Shown here: piece by piece, positions 55,119 to 63,959 of the stretch
Position numbering within the stretch: the first letter of the stretch is position 1
Layout of the letters: each line of letters begins with the position of its first letter
Assembly (NCBI RefSeq): GCF_027118995.1
Contig: NZ_CP098242.1
Span: 1,961,001 to 2,025,000 of the forward strand
Reading direction: 5' to 3'
DNA: 64,000 nucleotides
From: Oxalobacter vibrioformis
GTDB taxonomy: Bacteria > Pseudomonadota > Gammaproteobacteria > Burkholderiales > Burkholderiaceae_D
Notes under the pieces: generated by a model
Told to the model about the DNA's origin: nothing
The model's input: the letters and a program-made list of their open reading frames with translations, nothing else
Databases searched by the model: none
Program-made: the position numbers and the translations under genes

Positions 55119-56138
55119 ATGTCGCTAAAACAGAAAGATAACGGCTGGTTCCCGGCTTTTTTCGCTGCCTGTTTTCTGGCCGCGTTCACGGTTTATCCGG
55201 CATGTGCGCAGGAGAAGCTTGCTGCCGGTACTGTGACGGCGCAGGGAGGAACTGGTGATATTTTTGACCGGGAAGATACCCAGCCGCATGAGTATGACCG
55301 GGCAATCGAGTGGTACATGAAAGCGGCAGAAGAGGGGCATGTGCATGCCCAGGCGACGCTGGGACATATGTACCTGACAGGCAAAGGGGTTGCGCAAAAT
55401 GATGCGGAAGCGCTCAGGTGGTTTGGCATGGCGGCCCAGCAGGGCTATGCGTATGCGGAGTATATGCTGGGCAGGATGTATCTCAAGGGCCGTGGTGTAT
55501 CGCAGGATGCTGCTAAAGGGGCGGATTACCTGAAAAAGGCGGCAGAACAGCATAATGCCGCGGCCCAGTTTGAGCTGGCCCGTCTGTATGAGAAGGGGCG
55601 TGGGGTAGGGCAGGACGCACAAAAAGCCGCTCACTGGTATTTGCAGGCAGCAGAGAAAGACTTTGCTCCCGCGCAGGTAAAGCTGGGGGACTGTTATCTG
55701 GATGGCAGGGGAGTTGGCAGGGATGCCGCTTCGGCGCTGAAATGGTATACCAGTGCAGCGCAGCACGGGCTGGAGGTGGCGCAATGGCGTCTGGGCATGA
55801 TGTATTACGAGGGCAATGGCGTGCCCAGAGACTACGGACTGGCGGCTGAGTGGAATGGCCTGGCGGCGGCCCAGGGTTTTCCGCCTGGGCAATTTGCACT
55901 GGCGCGGCAGGTATTAAGGGGGCAGGGGGTGCCAAAGGATGTGGAAAAAGCGCTGACACTGGCCCGCCTGGCAGCGGAAAAGAATTATGAGGTAGCGCAG
56001 TATGCGCTGGGGCGTGCCTATGATGAAGGGCGTCATGTGAAGGCGGACCGTGAGCTGGCGCTTTACTGGTACCGCCTGGCGGCAGAGCATGGCAGCGCGG
56101 ATGCGATCGGCAAGCTTAAGAAACTGGAAGGGCATTAG
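55119..56138 (+). CDS. Secreted Sel1-repeat protein (second)
   Basis: 339 residues. Signal peptide after a short basic start (FPAFFAACFLAAFTVYPACA), then about eight Sel1 repeats (AQATLGHMYLTGKGVAQNDA, AEYMLGRMYLKGRGVSQDAA, AQVKLGDCYLDGRGVGRDAA). AAAGGA precedes ATG 55119; upstream in-frame starts lie in the flagellin terminator. The function is unknown; a link to the flagellum is suggested only by position. A terminator follows at 56161. Confidence 0.85.
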   Translation: MSLKQKDNGWFPAFFAACFLAAFTVYPACAQEKLAAGTVTAQGGTGDIFDREDTQPHEYDRAIEWYMKAAEEGHVHAQATLGHMYLTGKGVAQNDAEALRWFGMAAQQGYAYAEYMLGRMYLKGRGVSQDAAKGADYLKKAAEQHNAAAQFELARLYEKGRGVGQDAQKAAHWYLQAAEKDFAPAQVKLGDCYLDGRGVGRDAASALKWYTSAAQHGLEVAQWRLGMMYYEGNGVPRDYGLAAEWNGLAAAQGFPPGQFALARQVLRGQGVPKDVEKALTLARLAAEKNYEVAQYALGRAYDEGRHVKADRELALYWYRLAAEHGSADAIGKLKKLEGH

Positions 56139-56160
56139 GCTGGTATAAGGAGCGTTTGGG

Positions 56161-56187
56161 AAAGGGCGTTTTGTCGCCCTTTTTTAT
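56161..56187 (+). terminator. Intrinsic terminator after Sel1 gene
   Basis: AAAGGGCG pairs with CGCCCTTT around TTTTGT, followed by a T run. Confidence 0.88.
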
Positions 56188-56204
56188 TGTATATTAATTA
56201 TGTA

Positions 56205-56265
56205 TAACGTTAAGCGTATTTCATTTCTGGTAAAGCGCTTGACGTTTAACGATGTTCGTTATATC
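56205..56265 (+). promoter_or_regulatory. Promoter with palindromes before higA-like gene
   Basis: TTGACG (56239-56244), a 15-base spacer and TATATC (56260-56265). The palindrome TAACGTTA (56205-56212) and the dyad AACGA-TGT-TCGTT (56248-56260, inside the spacer) could be autoregulatory operators of the antitoxin. Confidence 0.45.
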
Positions 56266-56335
56266 ATTTGCATGTTTTTGTGCAGGGAATCAGGTGCTGG
56301 TTATTGTCCGGCAGGCATTTATACAGGAGAAAAGG

Positions 56336-56665
56336 TTGTCCTTAGGGGAGATAAATTCTGAGGCGGGGAGGACAGATGCTGCTCGTCCGGTTCATCCGGG
56401 CGCTGTTTTGCGCGAGATGTTTCTGCTTCCAATGAGGCTCACGGCCAGTGCACTGGCTATTGCACTGCAGGTGCCTGCGCCGCGCATTAATGAGATTGTG
56501 CGGGAAAGGCGGGGTATCACGGCAGATACGGCCTTGCGTCTGGCGCGGTATTTCGGGAATGCGCCGGAATTCTGGATGGGGCTGCAGGATGAGTATGATT
56601 TGCGGGTCAGCCGGATCAATCTGGGGGATGCGCTTGAGCGTATCCAGCCGAGGGCGGTCGCGTAA
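56336..56665 (+). CDS. higA: HigA-family antitoxin, apparently without a toxin gene
   Basis: About 109 residues from TTG 56336 (AGGAG seven bases upstream). Family pattern RPVHPGAVLREMFLLPMRLT at the start, HTH with LTASALAIALQVPAPRINEIVRERRGITADTALRLARYFG, then PEFWMGLQDEYDLRVSR. HigA normally represses and neutralises HigB, encoded just upstream. Here the 170 bases before the gene contain only a terminator and promoter, and no HigB follows. An ATG at 56252 is in frame but has no ribosome site and overlaps the promoter. Confidence 0.85.
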   Translation: MSLGEINSEAGRTDAARPVHPGAVLREMFLLPMRLTASALAIALQVPAPRINEIVRERRGITADTALRLARYFGNAPEFWMGLQDEYDLRVSRINLGDALERIQPRAVA

Positions 56666-56776
56666 AGTGGTTGTCGGGTTTTATGGGTGTTTGTTTTTCA
56701 AGTTGTTGATTTTTATATGATTTTTTATTAAAAAATCTGGTTGGTTAAAAAAGTTGAAAAAAAAGCATGTCAGCCC

Positions 56777-56803
56777 TAAATGTTTCGGTTTTTTTACCGT
56801 TAA
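56777..56803 (+). promoter_or_regulatory. Sigma-28 promoter of flaG
   Basis: CCC-TAAA (56777-56780), a 15-base spacer and ACCGTTAA (56796-56803). A leader of about 180 bases with two ATCAGGAAG copies (about 56810-56840) separates it from flaG. Confidence 0.75.
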
Positions 56804-56982
56804 CACAGTTATCAGGAAGTACACACTTTATCAGGAAGGGGTGTACGGGTAACCGGAATGTACAGCTCCTTTTTATATCGGATCGGGGACTGGAAAAAGG
56901 GCAAAAAAGCTGTGCAGGCAGGGTTACAAGATTGCCTGGCTAAAAGCCGGGATTGAAAGGCAGAATAATACAGGAGAGTAAC

Positions 56983-57606
56983 ATGGAGATCAGGACCATT
57001 GGAAACACTTCAGTCGGCAGCAGGCCGGCGGTGGACAGTGGCGTTATTCCCCAGGCGACGCAGAATAAAGCGTCCGAGCAGACAGCTGTGCAGACGGTCA
57101 ATGCGGTGCCGCAGGTGGCTGAATCGGAGCAGATGGGGGCGACACGTAAATCAGCTGATAAGGCTGATATCCAGCAGCAGCCTAAAGATACCAGCCGACA
57201 GGCCAATCCGGATGTATCGGTGCGCCTGGCTTCCAGCCAGATGAAGTCTGAGACTGAAAAAACGCGTCAGGCGGAAAACAAGGGAGCGGCAAGGCATTCG
57301 GAAGAGGCCGGTCGCACGGCACAGGCAGAAAGAGGGCGCCAGGAGCGGCCATCTGCGGCAGATGAGGCGGCAAAACAGGCCGAAAAAGAGCGTACCCAGA
57401 AGGTGGTCGATAATATTTCCGAATCACTTGCCTCCATGCGAACCAGCCTGTCGCTTTCCGTTGATGAGGATCTGGGCCGGGTGGTTGTGAAGATTGTTGA
57501 TCCTGAAACACAGGAAGTCATCAAGCAGTTGCCTTCTGAGGAAGCACTTGCGCTTGCCAAGTCTTTGGGCAAGATGACGGGCATGTTTGTCGAAACCCGC
57601 GCATAA
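56983..57606 (+). CDS. flaG: FlaG, flagellar filament-associated protein
   Basis: 207 residues, longer than usual for the family because of a Gln/Lys/Ala-rich disordered first half (about 20-140). The C-terminal FlaG domain is intact: NISESLASMRTSLSLSVDEDLGR, VVVKIVDPETQEVIKQLPSE, EALALAKSLGKMTGMF. FlaG affects filament length in some bacteria; its mechanism is poorly known. CAGGAG precedes ATG 56983. Serves as the reference for the broken copy at 48913. Confidence 0.93.
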   Translation: MEIRTIGNTSVGSRPAVDSGVIPQATQNKASEQTAVQTVNAVPQVAESEQMGATRKSADKADIQQQPKDTSRQANPDVSVRLASSQMKSETEKTRQAENKGAARHSEEAGRTAQAERGRQERPSAADEAAKQAEKERTQKVVDNISESLASMRTSLSLSVDEDLGRVVVKIVDPETQEVIKQLPSEEALALAKSLGKMTGMFVETRA

Positions 57607-57623
57607 TTGACAGCATATTGCCC

Positions 57624-57651
57624 TAAAGTATCCGGGTGATATTGCCGTTAA
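57624..57651 (+). promoter_or_regulatory. Sigma-28 promoter of fliDST operon
   Basis: CCC-TAAA (57624-57627), a 16-base spacer and GCCGTTAA (57644-57651), about 180 bases before fliD. The gap 57607-57831 has no gene. Confidence 0.75.
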
Positions 57652-57831
57652 GAAATGCATGGGGTGCCTGAAAGGGCGCTGAAATGTACACAAACAATGC
57701 CCGCGTCCAGGGAATCAGCTAAAAGTAAGCCATATAAACCCGTTTGTTTTCAGGCTTGCCAGTGCACAGGATCGGGTAAAGTGCAGATAAATTGCTGAAA
57801 CTGTCAGCAGTGTAAATGCAGGAGACTAAAG

Positions 57832-59844
57832 ATGGCTATTACTTCACTCGGCGTCGGTTCCGGTCTGGATCTTGAAAGTATTATCGAGCAGCTCATGCAA
57901 GTGGAGCAGCGACCGGTTGCGCTGCTTGCCAGCAAGGAATCAAGCTACAATACGAAACTTTCCGCATACAGCCAGCTGAAAAGCTCGGTTTCGTCTTTCC
58001 AGAGTGTGATGAACTCTCTTTCTTCCTCTAGCACCTACCAGAATACGACAGGGTCTGTGTCAGACGAGTCAATCGCATCGCTGACAGCTTCTTCCAAGGC
58101 ATCCAGCGGTTCATATTCTCTTTTTGTCAAGCAGCTTGCACAGGCGCAGAAGCTGGCGGCGGCAGGCCAGGCAAAGGCAAATGAGGCGATTGGCGGTGGT
58201 TCGATCACGATCGAGTTTGGCAAGGTGTCTGGCGGTACTTATGATGAGGTGACCGGCAAGTATACCGGGGCGTCATTTGAAGCCAATGACTCAGGCGCCA
58301 AGTCTGTTGATATTGCTGCGGATAGCACACTGGAAGATATCCGTGATGCAATCAATGCAGCCGGCGTTGGTGTGACGGCTTCTATTGTCAATGATGGCAA
58401 GGAGAACCCGTACCGCCTGGTGTTGACCAGTAACGAGACGGGCGAAGAGCAGAGCATGAGAATCACGGTCAGTGATGATGCTGACCAGGCGCTCAAGGAT
58501 CTCCTGAACCATGATCCGGCTGAAGACGCAGGCCAGGCGATGCAGCAGACTGTCAAGGCGCAAAATGCAATCTTTACATTGGATGGGATCGAGATTACCA
58601 AATCGAAAAATGCGGTCAGTGACGCGATTACGGGAGTGACGCTCACGCTTTTGGCCGAAAGTGAAAAGGCATCGACGATTACGGTTAAACAGGATACTTC
58701 CGGCGCAAAGACGGCGGTGGAAAATTTTGTTGGGGCCTACAATACGCTGGTGAACAGCTTAAAGAGCATGACGGCTTATGATCCGGAAAAAAAGGCGGCT
58801 TCTGTGTTAACGGGTGATTCGGCTGTGCGCTCGGTCCAGACGCAGCTCAAATCGGTGTTTTCTCAGGTGCTGGGCGGTGAGGTCGGCTACCGGATGCTGT
58901 CGGATATTGGCATTACGCTGGATAAGGATGGTGTGCTCAATATTGATAATACCAAGCTCAATGCCGCGCTGGAGAAGGATTTCCAGGCCTTTGTCGGTAT
59001 GTTTGTCGAGGGAGGTATCAGTGGCACGGATAATATTGAATTTGAAAGCCAGGCGGATACGACCAAGCCCGGTAGCTATGAGGTGAATATCAGGCAGGTT
59101 GCCACGAAGGGGTATTCCGCACTGAATGTCTCGAATCTGGATTTGTCTGGTATCGCCAGTGAAAGTGGACGCTCAATCAGTGTGAATCTTCACGGGGTGG
59201 CAAAGGCCATTACGCTGGACCAGCGCAATTACAAATCGAAGGAAGAGTTTGCCGCTGATCTTCAGAGCAAGATCAATGCGGAGTACAAAGATTCCGGTGT
59301 CAACGTGAATGTCAAGGTGGATGATGACGGCAATGTCCGGGTTGAGTCCAATACCTATGGCTCGGTTTCAACCGTCTCGATTGGATCGGCTTCTTTCTTT
59401 TCCGAGGCGAGCTCGGAAGGCGGAAAGGATGTGGCAGGTACGATTGACGGTATCGAGGCGGATGGCAGTGGCCAGTTTCTGACAGCCAAGTCTGGCGATG
59501 CGGCCGGCATGAAGCTGAAGATTACCGGGGAGGAAGGGGATGTTATCAATGGTACGGTAACGTTCACTCAGGGTTTTGCCTACCAGTTCTCCGAGATTGC
59601 GAAGACGATGCTTGAGGATGACGGCGTGATTGATTCACGTATCGAGGGAGTCAACAAGTCGCTGGAGTCGATTTCAAAGCAATACGAAAACTGGGACAAA
59701 CGGTTGACGCAGGTAGAGGCAGCTTACCGTGCGAAATTTACGGCGCTTGACGTACTGCTTGCCGAAATGAATTCGACCAGCAGTTATCTGACAACACAGT
59801 TGGCGACGCTGTCAAGCCTGTGGAACCAGAGCAAGAGTAAGTAA
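57832..59844 (+). CDS. fliD: Filament cap protein FliD (HAP2)
   Basis: 670 residues, longer than enteric FliD (about 470). N-terminal FliD_N (SLGVGSGLDLESIIEQLMQVEQRPVALLASKESSYNTKLSAYSQLKS) and C-terminal FliD_C region (EKDFQAFVGMF and final helices SSYLTTQLATLSSLWNQSK). Flagellin_IN-like units occur within (SDDADQ and AINAAGVGVTASIVNDGKENPYRLVLTS). It caps the filament and helps flagellin fold. Followed by fliS after 36 bases. Confidence 0.96.
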   Translation: MAITSLGVGSGLDLESIIEQLMQVEQRPVALLASKESSYNTKLSAYSQLKSSVSSFQSVMNSLSSSSTYQNTTGSVSDESIASLTASSKASSGSYSLFVKQLAQAQKLAAAGQAKANEAIGGGSITIEFGKVSGGTYDEVTGKYTGASFEANDSGAKSVDIAADSTLEDIRDAINAAGVGVTASIVNDGKENPYRLVLTSNETGEEQSMRITVSDDADQALKDLLNHDPAEDAGQAMQQTVKAQNAIFTLDGIEITKSKNAVSDAITGVTLTLLAESEKASTITVKQDTSGAKTAVENFVGAYNTLVNSLKSMTAYDPEKKAASVLTGDSAVRSVQTQLKSVFSQVLGGEVGYRMLSDIGITLDKDGVLNIDNTKLNAALEKDFQAFVGMFVEGGISGTDNIEFESQADTTKPGSYEVNIRQVATKGYSALNVSNLDLSGIASESGRSISVNLHGVAKAITLDQRNYKSKEEFAADLQSKINAEYKDSGVNVNVKVDDDGNVRVESNTYGSVSTVSIGSASFFSEASSEGGKDVAGTIDGIEADGSGQFLTAKSGDAAGMKLKITGEEGDVINGTVTFTQGFAYQFSEIAKTMLEDDGVIDSRIEGVNKSLESISKQYENWDKRLTQVEAAYRAKFTALDVLLAEMNSTSSYLTTQLATLSSLWNQSKSK

Positions 59845-59880
59845 GCGTAGTTTGGTCTATTAAAAAGTTAGGGAGAATAT

Positions 59881-60372
59881 ATGTTCGCTTCTTCGCGGCA
59901 CGGCGCAAATGCTTATGCCAAGGTGGGTATTGAAACGGGGGTGCTGGCAGCCAGCCCGCACAAGCTGATTACGATGCTTTTTGATGGTGCGCTTTTGGCG
60001 ATTGCGACAGCGGCCAAACATATCGAATCTGGTAACATCGAGGAAAAAGGACAGGCTATTGTCAAGGCGGTGACGATTATTCAGAGCGGGCTCCAGGAAA
60101 GCCTGAACAGGGAGGCGGGCGGCGAATTAGCCAATAATCTGGATGCGCTGTATGACTATATGCGCCGCCGTCTTTTTGAGGCGCATGTCCGCAATGATGC
60201 GAGCATGCTGGAAGAGGTAAAGGGGCTTTTGCTCGAGATCAAAAGTGCATGGGATGAGATTGGTTCTACGGTAGACGGAAATATGGCGGGTGCGCAGGCC
60301 CAGATTGCTCCGCAAAGTGTACAGGATCCGCTCTTGCCTGCAAAACCTGTGTTGACCCGGATGAGGGCATAA
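59881..60372 (+). CDS. fliS: Flagellin chaperone FliS
   Basis: 163 residues. YAKVGIETGVLAASPHKLITMLFDGALLAI and IIQSGLQESLNREAGGELANNLDALYDYMRRRL are the classic FliS four-helix blocks. The C-terminal 25 residues are an extra Gln/Pro tail. It binds flagellin C-termini in the cytoplasm and prevents early polymerisation. It must serve three flagellins here. AGGGAG precedes ATG 59881; fliT begins three bases after its stop. Confidence 0.96.
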   Translation: MFASSRHGANAYAKVGIETGVLAASPHKLITMLFDGALLAIATAAKHIESGNIEEKGQAIVKAVTIIQSGLQESLNREAGGELANNLDALYDYMRRRLFEAHVRNDASMLEEVKGLLLEIKSAWDEIGSTVDGNMAGAQAQIAPQSVQDPLLPAKPVLTRMRA

Positions 60373-60375
60373 GGT

Positions 60376-60699
60376 ATGGACAAGCACGTGATAATGGCGG
60401 TGTATGACAAGATTTCCGCTGTCATGAGCCTGATGGTCCAGGCCGCTGAAATGAATGATTGGGATACGCTGGTTGATCTGGAGTTGCAGTGTTCGACTTA
60501 TGTAAATACCCTGCGGGCAGGCGACCATCATGATGGTCTGACGGAGGATGAAATTCAGCTCAAGATGGACATGATCCAGAGAATTCTGGAGGATGACCGC
60601 CGTATCCGGGAACTCGCTGATCCCAGGATGAAGGAGTTGTCTGATCTGATTTATCATTCTGCCACGACACGTAAGGTACAGCAGGCTTACGTTAGCTAG
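60376..60699 (+). CDS. fliT: FliD chaperone FliT
   Basis: 107 residues, helical and acidic. The position directly after fliS and the pattern AVMSLMVQAAEMNDWDTLVDLELQCSTYV with the C-terminal helix RRIRELADPRMKELSDLI fit FliT, the FliD export chaperone that in enterics also inhibits FlhDC. Sequence conservation in the family is low. Confidence 0.85.
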   Translation: MDKHVIMAVYDKISAVMSLMVQAAEMNDWDTLVDLELQCSTYVNTLRAGDHHDGLTEDEIQLKMDMIQRILEDDRRIRELADPRMKELSDLIYHSATTRKVQQAYVS

Positions 60700-60704
60700 G
60701 TTTT

Positions 60705-61838
60705 ATGGAGCTGCGGAGCGACGTCACCGGCACGCGCCCTGTCAATCCGACCGGTAGTGCTCAACAGGTCTCTGTAGCGGGTGACCCCAGACAGGATGTT
60801 TATGCGCGCCTGATGGCGCTGGCAGTCGGCCGCCCGGTGGCAGCCGAAATCGTTTCACAAAGTGAAAGCGGCACATCGATGGTAAGGGTGGCCGATACGG
60901 TTGTGCAGATGGATCTGCCGGCTGACGCGAAGGTGGGGGAAAAGGTGACACTGACCCTGCTTGCCAGGGAACCCCGTCTGACCTTTCTTTTCGAGCGGGA
61001 ACCGGCGGCGCATTCGATGGTCTCAAATACGGGCCGCCTGATTGATAATATCCTGCGCTCGCTCTCCCAGGATGGTTCTACAGCTACCCTGGCAGGGCGC
61101 ACGCCACTGCTTCCCACACCGGCCAATTCACCGGCGGCAGCGCTGATGCTGCCGTCAGGTCTTGCTGCCCAGCTTGAAACGATACTTTCGAATATGTTCA
61201 GCACCAGCGGGCTTTTTTATGAGTCGCATCTGGCGCAATGGGTAGCGGGAACGCGCTCCCAGGCCACGCTGATGGAAGAGCCCCAGGCAAAACTGGCCAA
61301 TCTGCAGCAAAACCCGCAACAAGCGATTGCCCGTCCGGAAGAGCAGATGAACCGGCTGGAGACATTGCAGGAAAAAAGCTGGGTTGCCTCGCTGATGAGC
61401 AAGGCGGCGTCGAAATTGTCTTCTGTCATGCAACAGCAGCATCCGGACAGGCTTGAGCAGGTGATTGACCGCGATGCAGCGGGCATGATCCGTATGCAAC
61501 TGGATGCGCTGGAGAACCGCAAGGTGATCTGGCAGGGGGAATTCTGGCCGGGCCAGGAGATTGAGTGGGAAGTGGAAGATGAAACGCCGCGGGAAAAACG
61601 CGAGTATGGAGAGCCTGAGCAGAGCAGCTGGCAAAGTGTGCTTCGGGTGAATCTGCCGCTGTTGGGCTCGATTACGGCAACGATGCGCCTCACAGGCGAT
61701 ACGGTGCAGGTGCAGTTGGGCACAGCTGATGAGGCTTCGGTATCACTTTTGCGGGAATTTGGCCCGGAACTGGTTTCGGCCCTTGAGACAGCGGGCGCGA
61801 AGCTGGATTATTTTACGGTGAGTGATGAAACAGCCTGA
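60705..61838 (+). CDS. fliK: Hook-length control protein FliK
   Basis: 377 residues. The C-terminal domain (about 265-370) has the FliK/Flg_hook pattern: WQSVLRVNLPLLGSITATMR followed by VQVQLGTADEASVSLLREFG PELVSALETAGAKL. The N-terminal part is Ala/Thr/Pro-rich, as expected for the exported ruler. It is shorter than many FliK proteins. It lies beside the FlhB-tail gene, matching the known FliK-FlhB functional pair. ATG 60705 starts five bases after fliT. Confidence 0.8.
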   Translation: MELRSDVTGTRPVNPTGSAQQVSVAGDPRQDVYARLMALAVGRPVAAEIVSQSESGTSMVRVADTVVQMDLPADAKVGEKVTLTLLAREPRLTFLFEREPAAHSMVSNTGRLIDNILRSLSQDGSTATLAGRTPLLPTPANSPAAALMLPSGLAAQLETILSNMFSTSGLFYESHLAQWVAGTRSQATLMEEPQAKLANLQQNPQQAIARPEEQMNRLETLQEKSWVASLMSKAASKLSSVMQQQHPDRLEQVIDRDAAGMIRMQLDALENRKVIWQGEFWPGQEIEWEVEDETPREKREYGEPEQSSWQSVLRVNLPLLGSITATMRLTGDTVQVQLGTADEASVSLLREFGPELVSALETAGAKLDYFTVSDETA

Positions 61839-62160
61839 TACACAGCAAAATGCGGTGGCGCTTGCCTATGAGGTAGGCAGCAGGGCGCCGAAAGTGGTGG
61901 CGAAAGGGCGCGGCCTGATCGCAGAGGAGATCATTCGCCGCGCCAATGAAAGCGGTGTTTTTGTTCACCAGTCCAAGGAGCTTGTTGCCCTTTTGATGCA
62001 GGTTGAACTGGATCAGGATATTCCGCCTTTACTTTACCGTGTTGTTGCGGAACTGATGGCTTGGCTTTATCATGTCGAAGCGAGACAGGCGGCAAGACGA
62101 TCACCTCCTCCTCCCAAGCTGGATATTCCCAAGGTGGAATCCATTCGCGAGGAAAAATAA
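61825..62160 (+). CDS. FlhB C-terminal-domain homologue (FhlB type)
   Basis: 111 residues, no membrane part. AVALAYEVGSRAPKVVAKGRGLIAEEIIRRANESGVFVHQSKELVALLMQVELDQDIPPLLYRVVAELMAWLYHV matches the FlhB region that follows NPTH (compare AVALQYKEGSMGAPVVVAKG in FlhB here). It therefore starts exactly at the cleaved PTH fragment. Such stand-alone copies can substitute for the FlhB fragment in some bacteria. ATG 61825 overlaps the fliK stop; GTG 61822 is an alternative. Confidence 0.9.
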   Translation: MKQPDTQQNAVALAYEVGSRAPKVVAKGRGLIAEEIIRRANESGVFVHQSKELVALLMQVELDQDIPPLLYRVVAELMAWLYHVEARQAARRSPPPPKLDIPKVESIREEK

Positions 62161-62318
62161 TTCCAATAAACGTTGTTTCTTCCGTGCATCTTTTGGCATC
62201 TTGTATTATTCTAATAGATGTTGATGTGTGGAAATTTTTTTGTTGAAGATATGTGTTTTTGGGGAAATTCTATTGCTGCCCTGATCGCAGAGTGATTGAC
62301 TTCAGCTGGAATGAATGA

Positions 62319-63080
62319 ATGGAAATAAAAGACCCCTCAGCTGATAATCCTGGCCGGTCATTTGAGGAAACGCTGGAAAAGTACCAGGTTTATTCGCCGC
62401 TCGAAATCGGCCGGATCCTGAAAGGTATCCAGGCTAACAAGCAGCTGATTCGCATGAGTTTTGTCGGTACGATGGAAACGGTGATTACCAGCGTGCTCAA
62501 TGTGGATGTCAAGGCAAGGATGCTGTTACTGGATACGGCACCGGTTCCTGCACAAAACCAGATTGCGCTCAAAAGCAATCTGATCAGTTTTGAAGGGGTT
62601 CTTGACCGGATCAAGATTTCTTTTACGACCAACAAGGTGTTTGCGGATACCTATGAGGGGCGGGAGGCTTTGCGCGTACCTTTTCCGGAAAGGCTGGTGC
62701 GCCTGCAGCGGCGGGATCATTTCCGTGTCCCGGTTTCAAACAGCACGATTCGTATTCCGGTGGAAGTGAATGGCCATGTCATGCACTCGGTGGGCAATAT
62801 CCGGGATTTGAGCCCGAATGGCGCCTGTGTGATTGATGCTTCGATGATGGTGGATAATACGGTGGGCATGGTTTATCGGAATTGCCGCCTTGATCTGCCG
62901 GATACTCAGCCTCTGACGGTGACGCTGGAAATTCGCAACTCCCATGAGGTGTCGATGCCGGATACCTCGCACCAGCGGCGCATCGGCTGCCAGTTTGTGG
63001 ATCTTTCTTCGGCAGAATCTGCCCTGATCCAGCGCTATATCACCCGCCTGGAACGCCAGCAGAAAATGCTGACGGGCTGA
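62319..63080 (+). CDS. YcgR-type flagellar brake protein (PilZ), first copy
   Basis: 253 residues. The N-terminal YcgR domain (SPLEIGRILKGIQANKQLIR, VLNVDVKARMLLLDTAPVPAQ) is joined to a C-terminal PilZ domain. c-di-GMP binding residues are present: RRDHFR (RxxxR) near 130, and DLSPNGA (D/NxSxxG) near 166. The protein should slow motors by contact with MotA or FliG when c-di-GMP is high. An alternative name is ycgR. Not linked to fliK; a 158-base AT-rich gap precedes it. Confidence 0.9.
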   Translation: MEIKDPSADNPGRSFEETLEKYQVYSPLEIGRILKGIQANKQLIRMSFVGTMETVITSVLNVDVKARMLLLDTAPVPAQNQIALKSNLISFEGVLDRIKISFTTNKVFADTYEGREALRVPFPERLVRLQRRDHFRVPVSNSTIRIPVEVNGHVMHSVGNIRDLSPNGACVIDASMMVDNTVGMVYRNCRLDLPDTQPLTVTLEIRNSHEVSMPDTSHQRRIGCQFVDLSSAESALIQRYITRLERQQKMLTG

Positions 63081-63102
63081 CGCAGTATGGAATAAGAAAG
63101 CA

Positions 63103-63126
63103 AGCCGCCTTCAAGGCGGTTTTTTG
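63103..63126 (+). terminator. Terminator between the two PilZ genes
   Basis: Stem CCGCC/GGCGG (extended by TT/AA) and six T right after the first PilZ gene. Confidence 0.85.
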
Positions 63127-63236
63127 TCAGGTTCGGACGGGCTGGGCTTTTATGGCGGTTCATGATCTGCTTCGCGATCGGGCGGGATGCGGTTATCATT
63201 ACCTGTTATATTTTCCGTTTATATTGTCCCTGGCTC

Positions 63237-63959
63237 ATGACGTACCACCCTGAACGGTTTCAGATTCATTCCCCAAGCGAGATTGCCTGCATGCTTCGCA
63301 GTATGCAGGACAAGGCCGAACGGCTGAGGATGCGTTTTGCAGATTCGGCAGAAACGGTGATTACCTGTGTGCTGGGGGTGGACCTGAAGAACGGGTGTGT
63401 TTTTCTGGATTGTGCCGCGTCGCCAGCGCAGAACCGGCTTGCACTGCAAAGCCGGGGAATCAGCTTTGAGGCTGTCATCAACCGGGTAAGAATTGCGTTT
63501 CGCGCCAATCGTCTCCGGCAGGCTTCGTTTAACGGCCGTCCGGCATTGGTGATGGAACTGCCGGAGTCTATTGTGCGCTACCAGCGCAGGGAATCTGTTC
63601 GCCATGCGCTCGATCATGCACTGATCCGCATACCGGCCGGTTCTGAAAGGGAGATCACAGCGAATGTGAGGGATATCAGCGTGGGCGGTATGACGCTGAT
63701 TGATGAGGCGGGGGCGATCAGCTACGGGGTGAATGCGCTTTATCAGGGATGTGAGTTGCGGTTGCCGGAGACGCGTCCGGTTATGGTGAATATCCGTTTT
63801 CGCAATATGATGATGGTGCCGGGAAAGCGGGGAGGGCCTGTTTCTCGTATCGGTTGCCAGTTTGCGGACCTGGACGATGCGGAGGCGGTAAAAATCCGGC
63901 GTTTTGTGGCTGATGTTGAACGTCAGCGCCGGATGCGTACTGACAGCGAGGAAGGGTGA
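63237..63959 (+). CDS. YcgR-type flagellar brake protein (PilZ), second copy
   Basis: 240 residues from ATG 63237. Same architecture as the previous gene: SPSEIACMLRSMQDKAERLR and LGVDLKNGCVFLDCAASPAQ, then PilZ with RRESVR and DISVGGM, so both binding motifs survive. It is a tandem paralogue with considerable divergence. The ribosome site is weak; an in-frame upstream start at 63162 would add 25 residues unlike the family. It is separated from the first copy by a terminator, so it has its own promoter. Confidence 0.88.
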   Translation: MTYHPERFQIHSPSEIACMLRSMQDKAERLRMRFADSAETVITCVLGVDLKNGCVFLDCAASPAQNRLALQSRGISFEAVINRVRIAFRANRLRQASFNGRPALVMELPESIVRYQRRESVRHALDHALIRIPAGSEREITANVRDISVGGMTLIDEAGAISYGVNALYQGCELRLPETRPVMVNIRFRNMMMVPGKRGGPVSRIGCQFADLDDAEAVKIRRFVADVERQRRMRTDSEEG

